Shown here: positions 22,995 to 34,402 of the stretch, one piece after another
Position numbering within the stretch: position 1 is the first letter of the stretch
Layout of the letters: each line of letters begins with the position of its first letter
Assembly: GCA_030068075.1 (NCBI GenBank)
Contig: CM057844.1
Span: 19,328,001-19,392,000 of the forward strand
Direction: 5' to 3'
Length of the DNA stretch: 64,000 nt
DNA from: Paguma larvata
Taxonomy: Eukaryota; Chordata; Mammalia; Carnivora; Viverridae
The notes under the pieces: model-generated
The model's input: the letters and a program-made list of their open reading frames with translations, nothing else
Databases searched by the model: none
Told to the model about the DNA's origin: nothing
Position numbers and translations under genes: made by a program

Positions 22995-23435
22995 GTATAA
23001 TCAAGGATATATCTGGTTGCAAGCTTCAAAAACTCTTGGAACTCACTGAATGACAGGAGTTTCTTTGTTATGCCAATGAGGCAATCCAGATGGGTTCCTG
23101 GGTGGCTTCAGGATGGGAGCTGAGGACCAGAAAGACCAAACTCATGATTAGAGGGTTGGGACCTTTCGGTCACTCCACCACTAGGGAGAGGAGAGCTGTT
23201 GGAGCTTGAGTTCCATCAGGTGGCCCATGAGTTAACCAGTCGTGCCTTTGTAATGAAGCCCTAAGAGAATCTCTGGACACTGAGGCTTGGGGAAGCTCCC
23301 TGATTGGTGAACACGGTGATAACCAGGAAAGGTGATGCACCATGACTCCTTGGGCATGGAAGCTCTGTATCCAAGACCCTTCCACACTTTGTCCTATGTG
23401 TACCCTGTATTATAAAAGTACAATCATAAATATAA
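22995..23435 (+). mobile_element. LTR-like ancient repeat, copy A
   Basis: It shares ordered blocks with copies at 34.8 and 45.0 kb: 'agaaagacc', 'gattagagggttgggacctt', 'gaagctccctgattggtgaa' and 'ccaggaaaggtgatgcacca'. The 3' part ('cctgtattataaaagtac') resembles an LTR R region. I remember it as a known old mammalian LTR but cannot name it. Confidence 0.6.
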
Positions 23436-23589
23436 CCCTTTCAGTGAGTTCCCATCCTATTTCTAGCTTCTCAATTGACTTGGTGCCCATCCCAAAGCTC
23501 TTCCCTTGTCTCACCCCTAAGTGTCCTCTTCAGAGTGGACCTCTGTTCTCCACTTTTGTGATCTGCAGCCAACAACATTGATAATGCCA

Positions 23590-23775
23590 ATGACTTACTA
23601 AGCTTTTACTCTGTGCCAGGCCTTTACACATCTCTCTCTTAAATGCATGCAACACCATGCAGTAGACATTACTATCATCCCTGCTGTGCAGACAAGGAAG
23701 TCGTGGCTCAGGGGTGATAAATCACTTACTCAAGGTCACAGAAGGTACTAAGTGGCAAGGTCTGCTACTTCACTA
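23590..23775 (-). mobile_element. MIR SINE
   Basis: Antisense MIR in order: 'cttttactctgtgccaggcc', 'catcccTgctgtgcagacaa' (case as in family match) and 'actcaaggtcacagaaggta'. Confidence 0.85.
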
Positions 23776-24683
23776 ATGTGGCACATTACTTTCCAAATGA
23801 AATTCTCTCCTCTCCTGTTCATTCCCTAGGACATTGTCCCCTCATTCCCTCCACAGGAGCCGTATCCTCCCACACACCACCAGTCTTTCAATAAATATTT
23901 GCTAATTTTCATTCGATTACAAGTTTATTTATTTAAGAACCGGAGGCCCTGGAGAGCAGGAGCAAAGTGGAGACCACTAAGAGGCAAACTTTGCTCCCCT
24001 CATTGGAGCCTGGAGAATTTGTTACTTTTTCTACTGACCTTGTTAGTTAAGGTTAAATCTTGTTAGTTTCAAAAATTCCATGCTAGCCCTCAAGGGCCAA
24101 GGAGATGGCCTCTGGCAGCTGGGAGGAATCAGGTCTAATTCTAAGGGAGGAAAACAGCCCCTCATGCTGATTGCTAGTGGTTGTGCTCTGGGCAATTGTT
24201 ATTTTAATCAATTTCTCTGTGTTCAGAGTACAGGACAGCAGACTTCTAAGCATCCAGGGAAATTAAACACATAAATCATTTAATCGCCTCCCTCCACCCC
24301 CTCAAAACACACATGGCACAATAGAGAATTGCATCAATAATTATTCCAAGCAGGAAGAGCTCAGTCTCCATCCACCTGATTCAAAGGCAAACTTCCTACA
24401 ACTTCCCTCCCATTTTCCACCTCTATTATCGGCTTCCCATAGCACATGACTAGACTCACCAGATTTCCTATCAAAGAGATTTAAGTGGCACACTCCTCCT
24501 CAGATTTAATTACATTTTTCCTTCTCCTTACACAGAACTCTGTCATCTTTAAAAATCTACAGCAAAAGTAGACACCTAAATGTTGGAAACCATGTCTTGG
24601 GGCTGAAGAGGGAAAATCTGGTTTCTACAAGAGGCCCTTGTAATCCTCATTCCACTTCTCTGGACTCCAGAAAAACTTAAACG
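23776..24683. other. Unassigned non-coding sequence
   Basis: No gene seen; no named repeat. 'tcaataaatatttgctaatt' near 23887 is a generic old-repeat ending. Confidence 0.4.
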
Positions 24684-24890
24684 AGGGACGCCTGGATGGC
24701 TCAGTTGGTTGGTTTAACACCTGACTTCGGTTAGGTCATGATCTCAAGGTTCCTGACTTTGAGCCCCTCATCAGGCTCTGTGCTGACAGCAGGGAGCCCA
24801 CTTCACATCCTCTGTCCCCCTCTCTCTCTGCCCCTCCCCTTCTCACACCTCTCTCTCTCTCAAAAAATAAATAAACATTAAAAATAAAAA
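24684..24890 (+). mobile_element. CAN-SINE
   Basis: Head 'agggacgcctggatggctca', an inserted 'ggttggtttaacacctg', CT domain and 'aaaaaataaataaacatt' tail. TSD not clear. Confidence 0.95.
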
Positions 24891-24956
24891 GAGCCTATTC
24901 GACTCTTTCTGAAGGCAACTTGAAAATATGTTAAATTGCTTTTTTTTGAGGTTCAA

Positions 24957-25832
24957 GTGTGGATCATTTGATTATGTTTTCATTTTGGTAAAATGTATAA
25001 ACAAAATTTTCCATTTTAACCATTTTTAAATGTATAATTCAGTGGCATGAATCACATTGTCTATGTTTTTGAGAATCACCATCAACACTATCTGTTTCCA
25101 AAATTTTTCATCATCCTAAGCAGAAACTATAATCATTAAGCAGTGATTTGTGGTAGGGTCCCCTCCCTCCCCTCCCTAAGGAAAGAAAAAAAAAAAACCT
25201 CAAGGCAACCTGGCTATATGCGTATGTGACAACATCCCTCACGACCTTGTAACATGAGACCACTTAATCAGACTGCATGTTTGTGTGTGACCATATATGG
25301 GAGACAAAGAAGTAGAAAATATATAAAAAACTACACCAACATGGCGTTCGGGACTCAGTTATTTGGGTACAAGCCCAACTGAGCGGTGCCAGCAGGAATA
25401 AAGTTGTTTCCTGGAAAGAAAAGCCTCAGTGTCGTGGCTTTCTGTGTGAGAATCCTGCTACAGTTTCCCCATTTCTCCTCCCCTATTTTGTCACCTCTAT
25501 TCTACTTTCTGTCTCCATGAATTTGTCATTCTAGACGTTGTATGTAAATGGAATCATACAATATTTTCTTTTGGATCTGGCTGGTTTCACTTGGTATATT
25601 TTTGGGATTCACCCATGTTATAGCAGGTATTAGAACTTCATTCTGTTTTTTATGGCTGAATAATATTCTATTGCATGGATATACCACCATTTTTTTTTAA
25701 TCCTTTCATCTGCTGATGACACTTGGGTTGTCTCTACCTTTTGGCTACTGTGAATGATGTCGCTATTAACATTTGCATACAAGTGTTTGAGTTCCTGTTT
25801 CAGTTCTTTTGGACAATTACCTAGAAATGGAG
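24957..25832 (-). mobile_element. L1M 3' part, carrying a solo LTR
   Basis: Antisense L1 3' UTR and ORF2 end: 'taaatgtataattcagtggc' (left of the LTR), then 'gtaaatggaatcatacaata' and 'atggctgaataatattctat' (right of it). The L1 text continues across 25149-25462 once the LTR is removed. Confidence 0.85.
25149..25462 (+). mobile_element. Solo LTR of an endogenous retrovirus (class I-like)
   Basis: A 314-bp element starts TGTGGTAG and ends CTGCTACA, an imperfect inverted repeat with the TG..CA ends of an LTR. A TATA-like box (tataaaaaa, 25322-25330) precedes AATAAA at 25397-25402 by about 75 bp, as in a U3-R-U5 with a short R. Flanks are gatt (25145-25148) and gttt (25463-25466), a 4-bp TSD with one change, which fits gammaretrovirus-like integrases. 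No internal genes remain: recombination between two LTRs would explain this. Confidence 0.8.
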
Positions 25833-25929
25833 TTAATACATCATCTTTTTCTAAGAGGGTGGGCTTGCTTGGGTCTGCACTCGCTCAGCCATAAGAGCTT
25901 CATGCTCTTGTCTCTGCTAAGCCCTCCTC

Positions 25930-26335
25930 CCTCCCATCAACCATCTCCCCCCTACCTTTCCTTGGAGTTGACCATTATTTCTTTTTGGTCCATGTACTTC
26001 CAGACATTTTTCCTATTCATTACCTACACTTAGAAAACTGCTGTGTTGAATTCCATAGCATGGACAAATATGGCTTATTTGGACTTTCCCCTATTGGTAG
26101 AAATTGAGTTTGGGTTCATGATTGTAACAGAGTTGTAATCAACATTCTAGTGTATGCCTCTTTGGGCCTCTTGGATTGGTACCAAGAAGTAGAATTGCGA
26201 GGTCACAGGACAACCTTGTTTTGAATTTTAAAAGTTTTGGCCACAAGATCTTCTGAAGGCCTGTGACCAATTTACTTTTCTGCCAGTTACATATAAGAGA
26301 ACCCATTTAGCCCATTCTCCCCAACACTGACAGTG
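25930..26335 (-). mobile_element. L1M fragment, diverged
   Basis: 'aattccatagcatggacaaa', 'gtaacagagttgtaatcaac', 'accaagaagtagaattgcga' and 'accaatttacttttctgcca' follow an antisense L1M 3' region in order. It may continue at 27107-27200 past the intervening insertions. Confidence 0.5.
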
Positions 26336-26385
26336 CCTGTGGCAGAGGTAGGCAACGATTCACTAGTGAGTCCTGCTCTGGTTCT

Positions 26386-26611
26386 TTTTTTTTTAAATAC
26401 ACTTAGTGGGGTTTTTTTTATGTTTATTTTTTTTTGAGAGAGCAAGCACGAGTGGGGGAGGGGCAGAGAGGGAGGGAAGCAGAGAATCAGAAGCAGGACC
26501 TGCACTGTCAGCACGGAGCCCAATGCAGGGCTCGAACTCTTGAGCCCTGTGATCATGACCTGAGCCTTAGTTGGATGCTTAATTGACTGAGTCACTGGAC
26601 CCAGGGGCCCC
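26386..26611 (-). mobile_element. CAN-SINE
   Basis: Minus-strand copy with a long interrupted T-tail (26386-26432) and a head with an extra 'ctggac' (gtcactggacccaggggcccc). TSDs agtcctgctctggttct (26369-26385) and agtcctgctctgattct (26612-26628), one mismatch in 17. Confidence 0.96.
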
Positions 26612-26649
26612 AGTCCTGCTCTGATTCTATCCTCCAGAGTAGCTCCTGA

Positions 26650-26990
26650 GAAGCCGTCACTCAGCCAGCAAACAGCTGCATTTCGCAGCTGCTCTTGTCT
26701 TTGCCATTAGGGGAGGCCATGTCACTGGTTCTGGTCAAAGGTAACCAAGTAGAAGTGACTAGCTGGCTGTTAAAACCTCTGGTATAATCCCTCCTCTGAA
26801 AGGAGGCAGAGGGTCTCGGGAACTCCAAAGCATATAATGGGAAATACTCATAAGAGAGTATCAGCCTGAATCCATCGAGGACTTGATAGAACAAAGCATC
26901 CCTTCCTGTCACTGCTGGTTGGTCTTTAGTTGGAAAAAAAATTCTTTTTTACTAAGTCGTTGAGATTTGGAGGTTTATTTATTAACATCA
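26650..26990 (+). mobile_element. MLT1-like LTR fragment
   Basis: 'aggccatgtcactggttctg', 'aagtagaagtgact' and near the end 'taagtcgttgagatttggag' match the order of MLT1-type (MaLR) LTRs; the middle is unrecognisable. Confidence 0.45.
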
Positions 26991-27007
26991 GCTAGAATTA
27001 CCTTATG

Positions 27008-27106
27008 AACATTGTTTTTAAAGAGAGAGATTGAGAGAGAACCATAAGCAGGCTCCATGCTGAGATCATGGAGCCAAAATCAAGAGTTAGATGCTCAACA
27101 GACTGA
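27008..27106 (-). mobile_element. CAN-SINE, older type, internally deleted
   Basis: 'tttttaaagagagagattga', 'aagcaggctccatgctgaga' and 'caagagttagatgctcaaca' are minus-strand SINE text; most of the middle and the head end are lost. Confidence 0.75.
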
Positions 27107-27214
27107 ATTCTTGTCGTGTTTTAATTTGCATGTCCCTGCATACTAGTGATATGGGACATGTTTTGTGTGTGGGGGGCACATTTTCATATATTTTTTTGTC
27201 ATAAGCTCTTTATA

Positions 27215-27350
27215 TACAGCCTCTCTTAATTGACAATAGTCCAGTAAGTTAGTTATTAAAATAACCATACGAAGATGAAAAAGTACCCTGGGTCCCACTG
27301 CTAGTAAATGATGAAGCCAGAATCTAAACCCAAGTTTGGCTGGTTCCAAA
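27215..27350 (-). mobile_element. MIR SINE
   Basis: 'ttattaaaataaccatacga', 'cactgctagtaaatgatgaa' and 'gccagaatctaaacccaagt' follow antisense MIR. Confidence 0.75.
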
Positions 27351-27629
27351 GCCATTTATGGGGGGGAGGGGGTGATGGATAGGGTTTTGGGCAAAGTCAA
27401 AATTATATTCAACAGGGCCTTAGTTTTCAAACTTTGACTTTTAGTCATGGAATCCTGTTTCCAAAGGAAATTTTATGTGGAAGCCTAATAACACTGGTGG
27501 TGATGGTGACCATGACAATAGTGATGATGGTGGTAATAAAGAATACGAAGATAATGAGCATCAGAGCCCAGGTCCTAGGATGGAGGAAAACCAGGTTTTC
27601 CCATAAAGAGGATCCTTATTATATTCTAC

Positions 27630-27960
27630 ATTCACATTCACATTCATTTATTCATTCACTCAAAAAAGACTTATTGGGTATCTCCTATGTTCCAAGTACT
27701 GTTTCAGGCATTTGGGAGACAACCATGAACAAGATAACATTTCTACCCCTACACAAGGCTACTGTGCTGTACAACTTTGGGTAGAACTATTCACTTTTGT
27801 TATACATGAATGGTACTCCTGGAGCTGTGCAATATGGCGGTGCTGATCCATGGACCTTACACTCTAGTGGAGAACAGAGATAACAAAGGGTCCACCAATA
27901 AGTATAGATTAAGTCCAGAATGTCATGTCAGGGACTATATCAGTGCTTTAAAAAAATAAT
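27630..27960 (+). mobile_element. Ancient repeat of the 'attgagcacctactatgtgcc' kind
   Basis: 'cttattgggtatctcctatg', 'gacaaccatgaacaagataa' and 'accttacactctagtggaga' occur in the order known for this common old mammalian repeat. I cannot name the family. A weak (GTGATG)n tract precedes it at about 27495-27535. Confidence 0.5.
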
Positions 27961-28129
27961 ACAGTGGCATAAGGATCTTCCTTTTCATCCTGACCATAAA
28001 AACCCAGTGAAAGGCAAAAACATGAAGGATAATGGAAGGTGAGCAAAGTGAAGTTTTCTAAGAATGCATTGCATCATTTGTTGGACAACGACTTCTCTGG
28101 GCTCTCCCAGCAGTAATTATAACTAGAGC

Positions 28130-28510
28130 AATGGTTCTTGGATGCAACTGGAATCACCCGGAGAGTTTTAAAAAATATTGATGTCTTGGGGCGCCTGGGT
28201 GGCTCAGTCTGTTAAGCATTCAACTTCAGTTCAGGTCATGATCTCATGGTTCATGGGTTCGAGCCCCGTGTCGGGCTGTGTGCTGACAGCTCAGAGCCTG
28301 AGCCTGCTTCAGATTCTGTGTCTCCCTCTCTCTCTTTGCCCTTCCCCTGATCACATTGTCTCTCTCTGTCTCTCAAAAATAAATAAATGTTAAAAAATTT
28401 TTTTTAAACTGCTCATGCCTAGGTTTCACCCTAGAGGTTTTGATTTAATTGATCTAGGGTGTTGCCTGGGCATCAGGATTTTGTAAAACCTTCCCCTCTC
28501 CTCTTCTGAA
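28130..28510 (+). mobile_element. hAT/Charlie-type (MER5-like) DNA transposon, split by a SINE
   Basis: Left part 'caatggttcttggatgcaac' to 'ttttaaaaaatattgatgtc' and right part 'tgcctaggtttcaccctaga' to 'gcctgggcatcaggattttg' join across the SINE into a MER5-like non-autonomous element. The right end is degraded. No transposase is encoded. Confidence 0.7.
28188..28408 (+). mobile_element. CAN-SINE (felid type) inside a DNA transposon
   Basis: Head 'ggggcgcctgggtggctcag' is intact, B box 'ggttcgagcccc' intact, CT domain and tail present. It is one of the less diverged copies. Confidence 0.97.
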
Positions 28511-28884
28511 AGATCTTGGCATTAGAGAAAAGATCTGGATTTAGGCTCATCTTTTATGCGGGACATTCTCTTGGGCTTTCCCTCTTTTACCTCCAAACAT
28601 GTGCAGACTCAGGGAACAGTTTGCAGAAGGGTTGATGTGCTGCTGTGACACCTGGTTTTGTGGTGACCCACAGTGCTGGGTCACTAGTCACTTGACAAGC
28701 TGCTACTGGAGCAGGATTCTCCAGAAGCTCTGTTTGCAGGTGGCAGCGTCCCCTCTGTCTAACTCACATCTCTACCATCTGCTTATATGTAAGATTGACT
28801 TGTTTTTCTCTTCTGTGTTGTGACAATGGCTTTTTCCAAATCAGAAAATATTAAAGAGTTTGCTGAAGTGTCCTTTTTGTGAAA

Positions 28885-29085
28885 TCATGTCCTAGTTCTG
28901 CCACTTATTAGATGTCCGGTCTTGAGAAAGTTAAAGTATCCCTCTCCCCTTACTCTCTCATCCATAAAATGGGAATAATAATGTCTACCTGGAATCACAC
29001 CTGCCAGGAAGGGTTAAACCAAGGATTAAATGTGAAGCATGTAGTGGAGTGACTGGCACATGACACTAGTCCTCTTTCTGCACAC
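28885..29085 (+). mobile_element. MIR SINE
   Basis: 'agttctgccacttattagat', 'ccataaaatgggaataataa', 'gattaaatgtgaagcatgta' and 'gagtgactggcacatgacac' cover most of MIR. Confidence 0.88.
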
Positions 29086-29920
29086 TACCTCTAAACAGCT
29101 ATTAGGAGTTGTGCATAGAATTCTCTAAAAATTCCCAAGGAGAAAGCCCTGTGACTTTTCTTCCTACGTTTCTAATTCCATCCAAAGTCCTTAGTCCAAG
29201 GCCCTGTTGTTCTACTCTGATATGTCTCCAAGTTTACCCAGAGCCTTCTTGTACAGGCCCCTTAGAATAGTATCCAGCAGAGTAGATATTGCTAGGATGT
29301 CATCTTGGTGTAGATGATTTGAAGGTTGTGGGAGGTGGCGCTATGGGGCAATGGGCAGCCAAGTGAATATACTGAATCTAAGACTTTGCCCACCAAATCT
29401 ATTCAGTCCTCTGTCCCAGAGCAAGTTATGTCTTGTATCTGTGTTGGGGTGTGGGTGTGTGGGGTTGGCTCCTCCAAGATTTCAGCCACCATCTCACACT
29501 TAATAGGTGGGTAGCTATAGCAGAAAGTCATAGCTGCATAAGGTTGGTGGTTAACAGGTCTTAGCCATGGGCCAGCTCTTTTCATCTCTGATTAGAGATC
29601 CAAAGTTGAATCCCAAGCTTCTATCTTCCTGTCTTCTCTCTAATAGCCTTCCCTACCAGATGGAAAGGGAGGGGTAGGATTTTTTTTTAAAGGAGGTAAA
29701 TATCTAGTTCATCTTTCAGCATCCTCTCTACATCCTTGCTCTTTTGTTTGTACAAATGGTCCCCAAGTCAATGTAGCAAAGGCCATAACTCTCCAAAGCC
29801 AAGCCATTCATTATCACAGTGCCCACTTTTTCAACTTGAGTACCACTCACAGGGCCTGGTAGAATTCTCTCCTTTCCCTGTGAATATGCCACCCTCCTCA
29901 AGTTTCAGGGAAGTCTGCTT
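29086..29920. other. Unassigned non-coding sequence
   Basis: No gene seen. A T8 run (29680-29687) and a GT-rich stretch at 29440-29465 are the only notable composition. Confidence 0.4.
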
Positions 29921-29938
29921 TAGAATTCTGTACTTTTC

Positions 29939-30137
29939 AGGGCACCTGAGTGGCTCAGTCGGTTAAGTGTCCAACTTTGGCTCAGGTCATGATCTCACAG
30001 TTTGTGAGTTCGAGCCCCACATCAGGCTCTGTGCTGACAGCTTGGAGCCTGGAGTCTGCTTTGGATTCTGTGTCTCCCTCTCTCTCTGCCCCTCCCCTGC
30101 TCACACTCTGCCTCTCTCTCTCAAAAATAAATAAGCA
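29939..30137 (+). mobile_element. CAN-SINE (felid type)
   Basis: Head 'agggcacctgagtggctcag', 'gtgagttcgagccccacatc', CT domain and 'aaaaataaataagcat' tail. TSDs tagaattctgtactttt (29921-29937) and tagaattctgcatttct (30138-30154), imperfect. Confidence 0.97.
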
Positions 30138-30354
30138 TAGAATTCTGCATTTCTCTTTGATGGGATCCAGATATCCCTACATCTGTTAGTTGCTCAGAAT
30201 CTGTGGAATGGGGCTCTGGCTATTCTGCTGTCCCTTTGTATATGTAATTTCCTTTTCTGATTTTGGTTGCTTTTGTTCATTTTGATAGTTTTCAGGAAGT
30301 AGAGTTTGGCAGCACAACCACTCTTCCCTGGGCTGCTTTGAAAAAATAAGTAAA

Positions 30355-30525
30355 GGGGCGCCTGGGTGACTCAGTCGGTTAAGCACCCAAGTCTGGATTT
30401 CGGCTCAGGTCATAATCTCACAGTTAGTGAGTTCAAGCCCCACATCAGGTTCCGTGCTGACAGTTCAGGGCCTGCTTGGGATTCTCTGTCTCTCCTTCTC
30501 TCTCTGTTCCTCCCCACCTTGTGTG

Positions 30526-30557
<32 letters not shown>

Positions 30558-30588
30558 ATAAATAAACTTAAACAAACAAACAAACAAA
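30355..30588 (+). mobile_element. CAN-SINE with microsatellite expansions
   Basis: Head 'ggggcgcctgggtgactcag'. The CT domain carries a long (CT)n at about 30523-30553, and the tail an (AAAC)n at 30568-30588. It is the second plus-strand SINE within 450 bp. Confidence 0.96.
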
Positions 30589-31260
30589 GTCCCTAATTTG
30601 TGTACAGGATTTCATCCCAAATGTCATAGATGTTTGCTCACATAATTATATCAGATCTTAAAATAATTTTATTTCTGTAGTATTTAGGACTCCTGTAGTT
30701 AAAAACAACAGAAACCCTCTGCATCTAGATATAGAAAAAACAGGGTTTCAACCTCAAGACCATGCAGGTGTGCAGGGAACCCGAGGGCAGGGAAACAGCT
30801 GGGTCTTTGGCAAGGAAATGACCAGGAGCTGGAATGCTGTAGGGAGCTAGAAAATCGTTTTGTCACTCTCACAACCCACTTCTGATTGTTGTTTCCCACG
30901 ACAGGCTGGTTTTCTTGGACAGGAGACAGGGTAGAAAATGGTGACTGCCAATAGCCCCCAAGTTGTTTATGAGAGCAGCTAGACCAAAGTGGAGTCTATT
31001 TAGGAAAGACACTGATAGACCTTATTTAGGTCAAGGGTATAGCTCTGTTCCAATCAATTGTAACAATTAGGGCCACATGGTGCGAGTATAGATGCTACTA
31101 TGGTATGTGTCAATAGGGGTTTCAGCTTCCGTAAGGAGAGTTGAAAAACTTACTATAATATTATGGCCTTTCTTCCTTAATATTTGGAGGAAGAATAATG
31201 TTCTCCTCCCAATTTGATGGCTTGAACTGCTCTTACATGGTTGCACCATTTACCTCTTCC
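30589..31260. other. Unassigned non-coding sequence
   Basis: No gene seen. 'gtagttaaaaacaacagaaa' near 30695 recalls an old repeat, unassigned. Confidence 0.4.
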
Positions 31261-31264
31261 AAAG

Positions 31265-31755
31265 ATGGTCACCATAATATATCCCATCCCATATGTACTT
31301 CTGTGATGTGATATTAAGTGATGGGGATCCACATTCTCTTCCTTTGAACCAGAGTGGACTCTCGTGACTACCCAACCAGTTTGGCAGAAGTGAAGCTATG
31401 TCACTTCCAAGGTTAGATCACAAAAACTCCGCGCACTACTGTCTGTTTTCTGGGGACACTCACACTTGAAACCCAGCCCAAGAATTCCCATGGAGATGAC
31501 ACGTATAGGTATTCTGATCACCAGGTAGCCAACAGCCAATGTCAACTGTCAGATAGGTATATGAAATGAATCTTCAGATGATTATAGCCCCCATTTGTTG
31601 AGTCATCCCAACCTTTAAGCCACTTCAGCTGATGCTGTATGAAGCAGAGATGAGCCCTATTCAAATTACAGATTCCTGAGCAAAATAAATGATTGCTGTT
31701 ACTTTAAGGCACTAAATTATGCAGTGAACTATTACCCAACAGCAGATAATGGATG
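31265..31755 (+). mobile_element. MLT1-like (MaLR) LTR
   Basis: Ordered blocks: 'gaaccagagtggactctcgt', 'ggcagaagtgaagctatgtc', 'gagcaaaataaatgattgct' and 'actattacccaacagcagat'. The AATAAA (about 31685) with the downstream 'ggcactaaattatg' block is typical of the 3' part of these LTRs. No internal region follows. Confidence 0.65.
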
Positions 31756-31959
31756 CGACAGTCATTTTGCTATTCCGATATTTGATTATCTAAGGACCAA
31801 GCCACACTGATGTTGGTCGAATGAGATTCTGTTTGAAGGGAAGACCTCTACCTGAGATGCAAGTACGTGTCTCAGAAGAGAAATTGAAATCTGGAGTCAG
31901 AACTTTAGGGAAGAACATTCAGCAAATATTTGCTCCCTTTCCTGCACATTGTGGAAGGA

Positions 31960-32331
31960 GGGTACTCTCCCTGCCCCTCCTTGGCTGTGGACCAATTGGC
32001 TATGGGTCAATGGCATAGAGGTGGAAGCGACAGTGTGCCAGTGCTGAGCTCATGTTTTAAGCAACATGGCAAGTTTCCACTTGTCCTCTATAGCATCTGC
32101 CATCCACCATAAGAAGAACTTGGCCTAAGTATTAAGGGCTTCTTTGGCTTCATTGCCAGAATGCAGACAGATAAAAGACCTTGACCAGACCTGAAGCCTG
32201 AGGCCATCTAAACTCAGCCAAGCCCACAGCCAACCTAGAGTCAACCCACATACCTGGGAGTGAGAAACAGATGTAGCTGTGAGCCACTGAGATCTTAGAG
32301 TGTGTTTCTGCAGCAGTGGCTAACTGATTCA
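31960..32331 (+). mobile_element. MLT1-like (MaLR) LTR, second copy
   Basis: 'caatggcatagaggtggaag', 'cgacagtgtgccagtgctga', 'cataagaagaacttggccta' and 'agtggctaactgattcag' follow the same family in order. It lies about 200 bp after the previous copy in the same orientation. Confidence 0.65.
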
Positions 32332-32404
32332 GAGGGCAGCCAGAGTGAATGTTTATCTCCACAGCCCATCATGTGGATGAGCACGTCTTTAAGAACCACG
32401 CTCA

Positions 32405-32575
32405 ACTACTGAGTCTTGTGTTTATGACTAGCACGACTTTGGGAGATTCACTTACCATCTCTGAGTCACAATTTTCTCTTCTTAGACCACAGAGAATAAC
32501 ATTTGCCTCACCGGATGCTGTGAGGGTTGAGTGAGATGATGTCTGCGAGTTCAATGTTCAACACACGGCTGGCAA
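32405..32575 (+). mobile_element. MIR SINE
   Basis: 'tttgggagattcacttacca', 'tctgagtcacaattttctct' and 'gttgagtgagatgatgtctg' follow the MIR core and 3' half. Confidence 0.75.
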
Positions 32576-33610
32576 GGCTGAAAGATTTATTCTCTCCTCT
32601 TCACTTTTTTTCCCATTGGGATTCCAATGGGTCTAAAAGTCGAAGGAACAATTTCTAGGAAAGGGATTAAAAGATGACATCCACCAAATCCAGGATGTGT
32701 GACAGAATCCAAGAATCTCTAACATCAAGTTAAGCTCTGATGGAATCCCAGCTGTTTGTGGAAATTTTCTTATTTTGATTCTGTTGAGTATTTTGCTGAT
32801 TTCCCTTAGGATTTAGCATTTTTTCATGTTTCCGGCTCTCTTAGCTATGAAGAGAGGACTAGGGGGAGGGGACTTTTGTTCCCAAGTGGGCCAGGCTGTG
32901 ACAGGGGAGCATCCCAGTGCTGGGGACAGCCGGCTGACAGCCTGAGAGACTCCAAGGGGAAAACCGAAACTCAACTTTCCCATCAGAAAACTTTCCTCTT
33001 GTTCTACATGATAAGTACACATATACATATACATCTAACACATGGATATGTGGTAACCATCAGCATCCTGTCAGGGAAGCAGAACCACGATGAATATTAT
33101 GAAATAAGGGATTTGTGTGGGAATCAAACCTACACAAAGGTGGGAGGAGCTTGGGAGGTAAAGGTCCAGGAAGGGGCCTTGGAAGACGAGGGAAAAGTTT
33201 TTCCCCAGCCCTCCTGGAGCACTGGGGCAAGAGGACAGGTCAGAGCTTGCAGGGGAAGTGGGGAAGCCAGGCAGGCATACCCACTTGCCGGAGTGGGGTT
33301 ACAAAGGGGAAGTGGCAAGTCTATACAAGGCTACCGCCTCTTACAGCTACCATCTCTGAGATTGTAGCCAAGAGGGGGAATCCGGAGGGGGCACCCAGTG
33401 GAGGGTCCAGAGCTGTTGCTGATCAGCCTGACCAGGGTGAAGAAGTGCTGGATGCTGGATAGGGAAGAGTTAGGACAACGTAGAACCTGCCCCCACCTTG
33501 TTTGTCTTTGTTGCTATATCTGACCACAGATTTCAGAGAATAAAGGCTGCTGACGTATTTCTTTTTTTCCACATCTCCTGCAAACTTCTCTTCAGCCGAC
33601 TCTAAACCAG
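32576..33610. other. Unassigned sequence, probably old repeat in its second half
   Basis: Positions 33060-33600 start 'tcctgtcagggaagcagaac', a common opening of ancient mammalian repeats, and are G/A-rich after that. The longest frame of the window, 163 codons at 32876-33367, crosses this boundary and has no motif, so I do not call it a gene. Confidence 0.45.
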
Positions 33611-34067
33611 AATCACACAGAGAAGGGGATTCTGGAAAGAAGATCCAGTGTAGCCAGGTCAATACAAGCACAGGACCGTTGTACACATGTGTGTGTGTTT
33701 AATTGCAAAATTCACACATGTGCCTGTGTTTGCTGAAGCAAATTCAAATAAAATCATACTATATAAAAGAAAAGGAAAATTTATCTCTCCATTTCCATTT
33801 TGGGGTAACTACTTCTAAGTTTTTGTTTTTCTTGTGTATATATACAATACATATATGGGCATCGATTGTTATACATGTACAGATTATGCATATTTACAGA
33901 CTTTTTATATATATATATAAAAACAGAATCAGGCTATAAATATTCTTTTGCAGCTTGCCTGTTCAATGAATGCTTCGTGGACTACTTCCCATGCCATTGT
34001 TGTATTGACTATATAGCGTAGCATTTGTTTACGTTAGAGAGTGAGATTTTCCTGTCCCTTTATTGCA

Positions 34068-34128
34068 AATATGTATATATATCTGTGTGTGTGTGTGTAT
34101 GTGTGTATGTGTGTGTGTGTGTACATAT
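34068..34128. repeat. (TG)n / (TATG)n microsatellite
   Basis: Runs of 'tgtg' broken by 'tatg' units, preceded by 'atatgtatatata'. A likely length-variable locus. Confidence 0.92.
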
Positions 34129-34212
34129 CCATACACGTGTTTCTGAGTTTGTGTGCAATTTCTATAAACCATATTTCTAGAAGTAAAACGACATTTCAAA
34201 TTTTACATTTTT

Positions 34213-34402
34213 GAGGCTCCTGGGTGGCTCAGTTAAGCGTCCAACTCTTGATTATTTCAGCTCAGGTCATAATCTCACCATTTGTGAGATCAAGCCCCTT
34301 TTGGGGCTCTGCAGTGATAGCAGGGACCCTGCTTAGGATTTTCCCTCTCTTTCTGCCCCTCCCTCTTTTGTACTGTCTCTCAAAATAAATAAACATTAAA
34401 AA
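34213..34402 (+). mobile_element. CAN-SINE, diverged
   Basis: Head 'gaggctcctgggtggctcag', B-box region, short CT domain and 'aaaataaataaacatt' tail. A 5-bp deletion follows the A box. Confidence 0.95.

Noticed and set aside
32876..33367. Longest open frame in the window (163 codons, plus strand)
   Set aside because: No motif, low-complexity Gly/Lys/Arg-rich composition, overlaps likely repeat sequence and another frame of similar length in the next phase.
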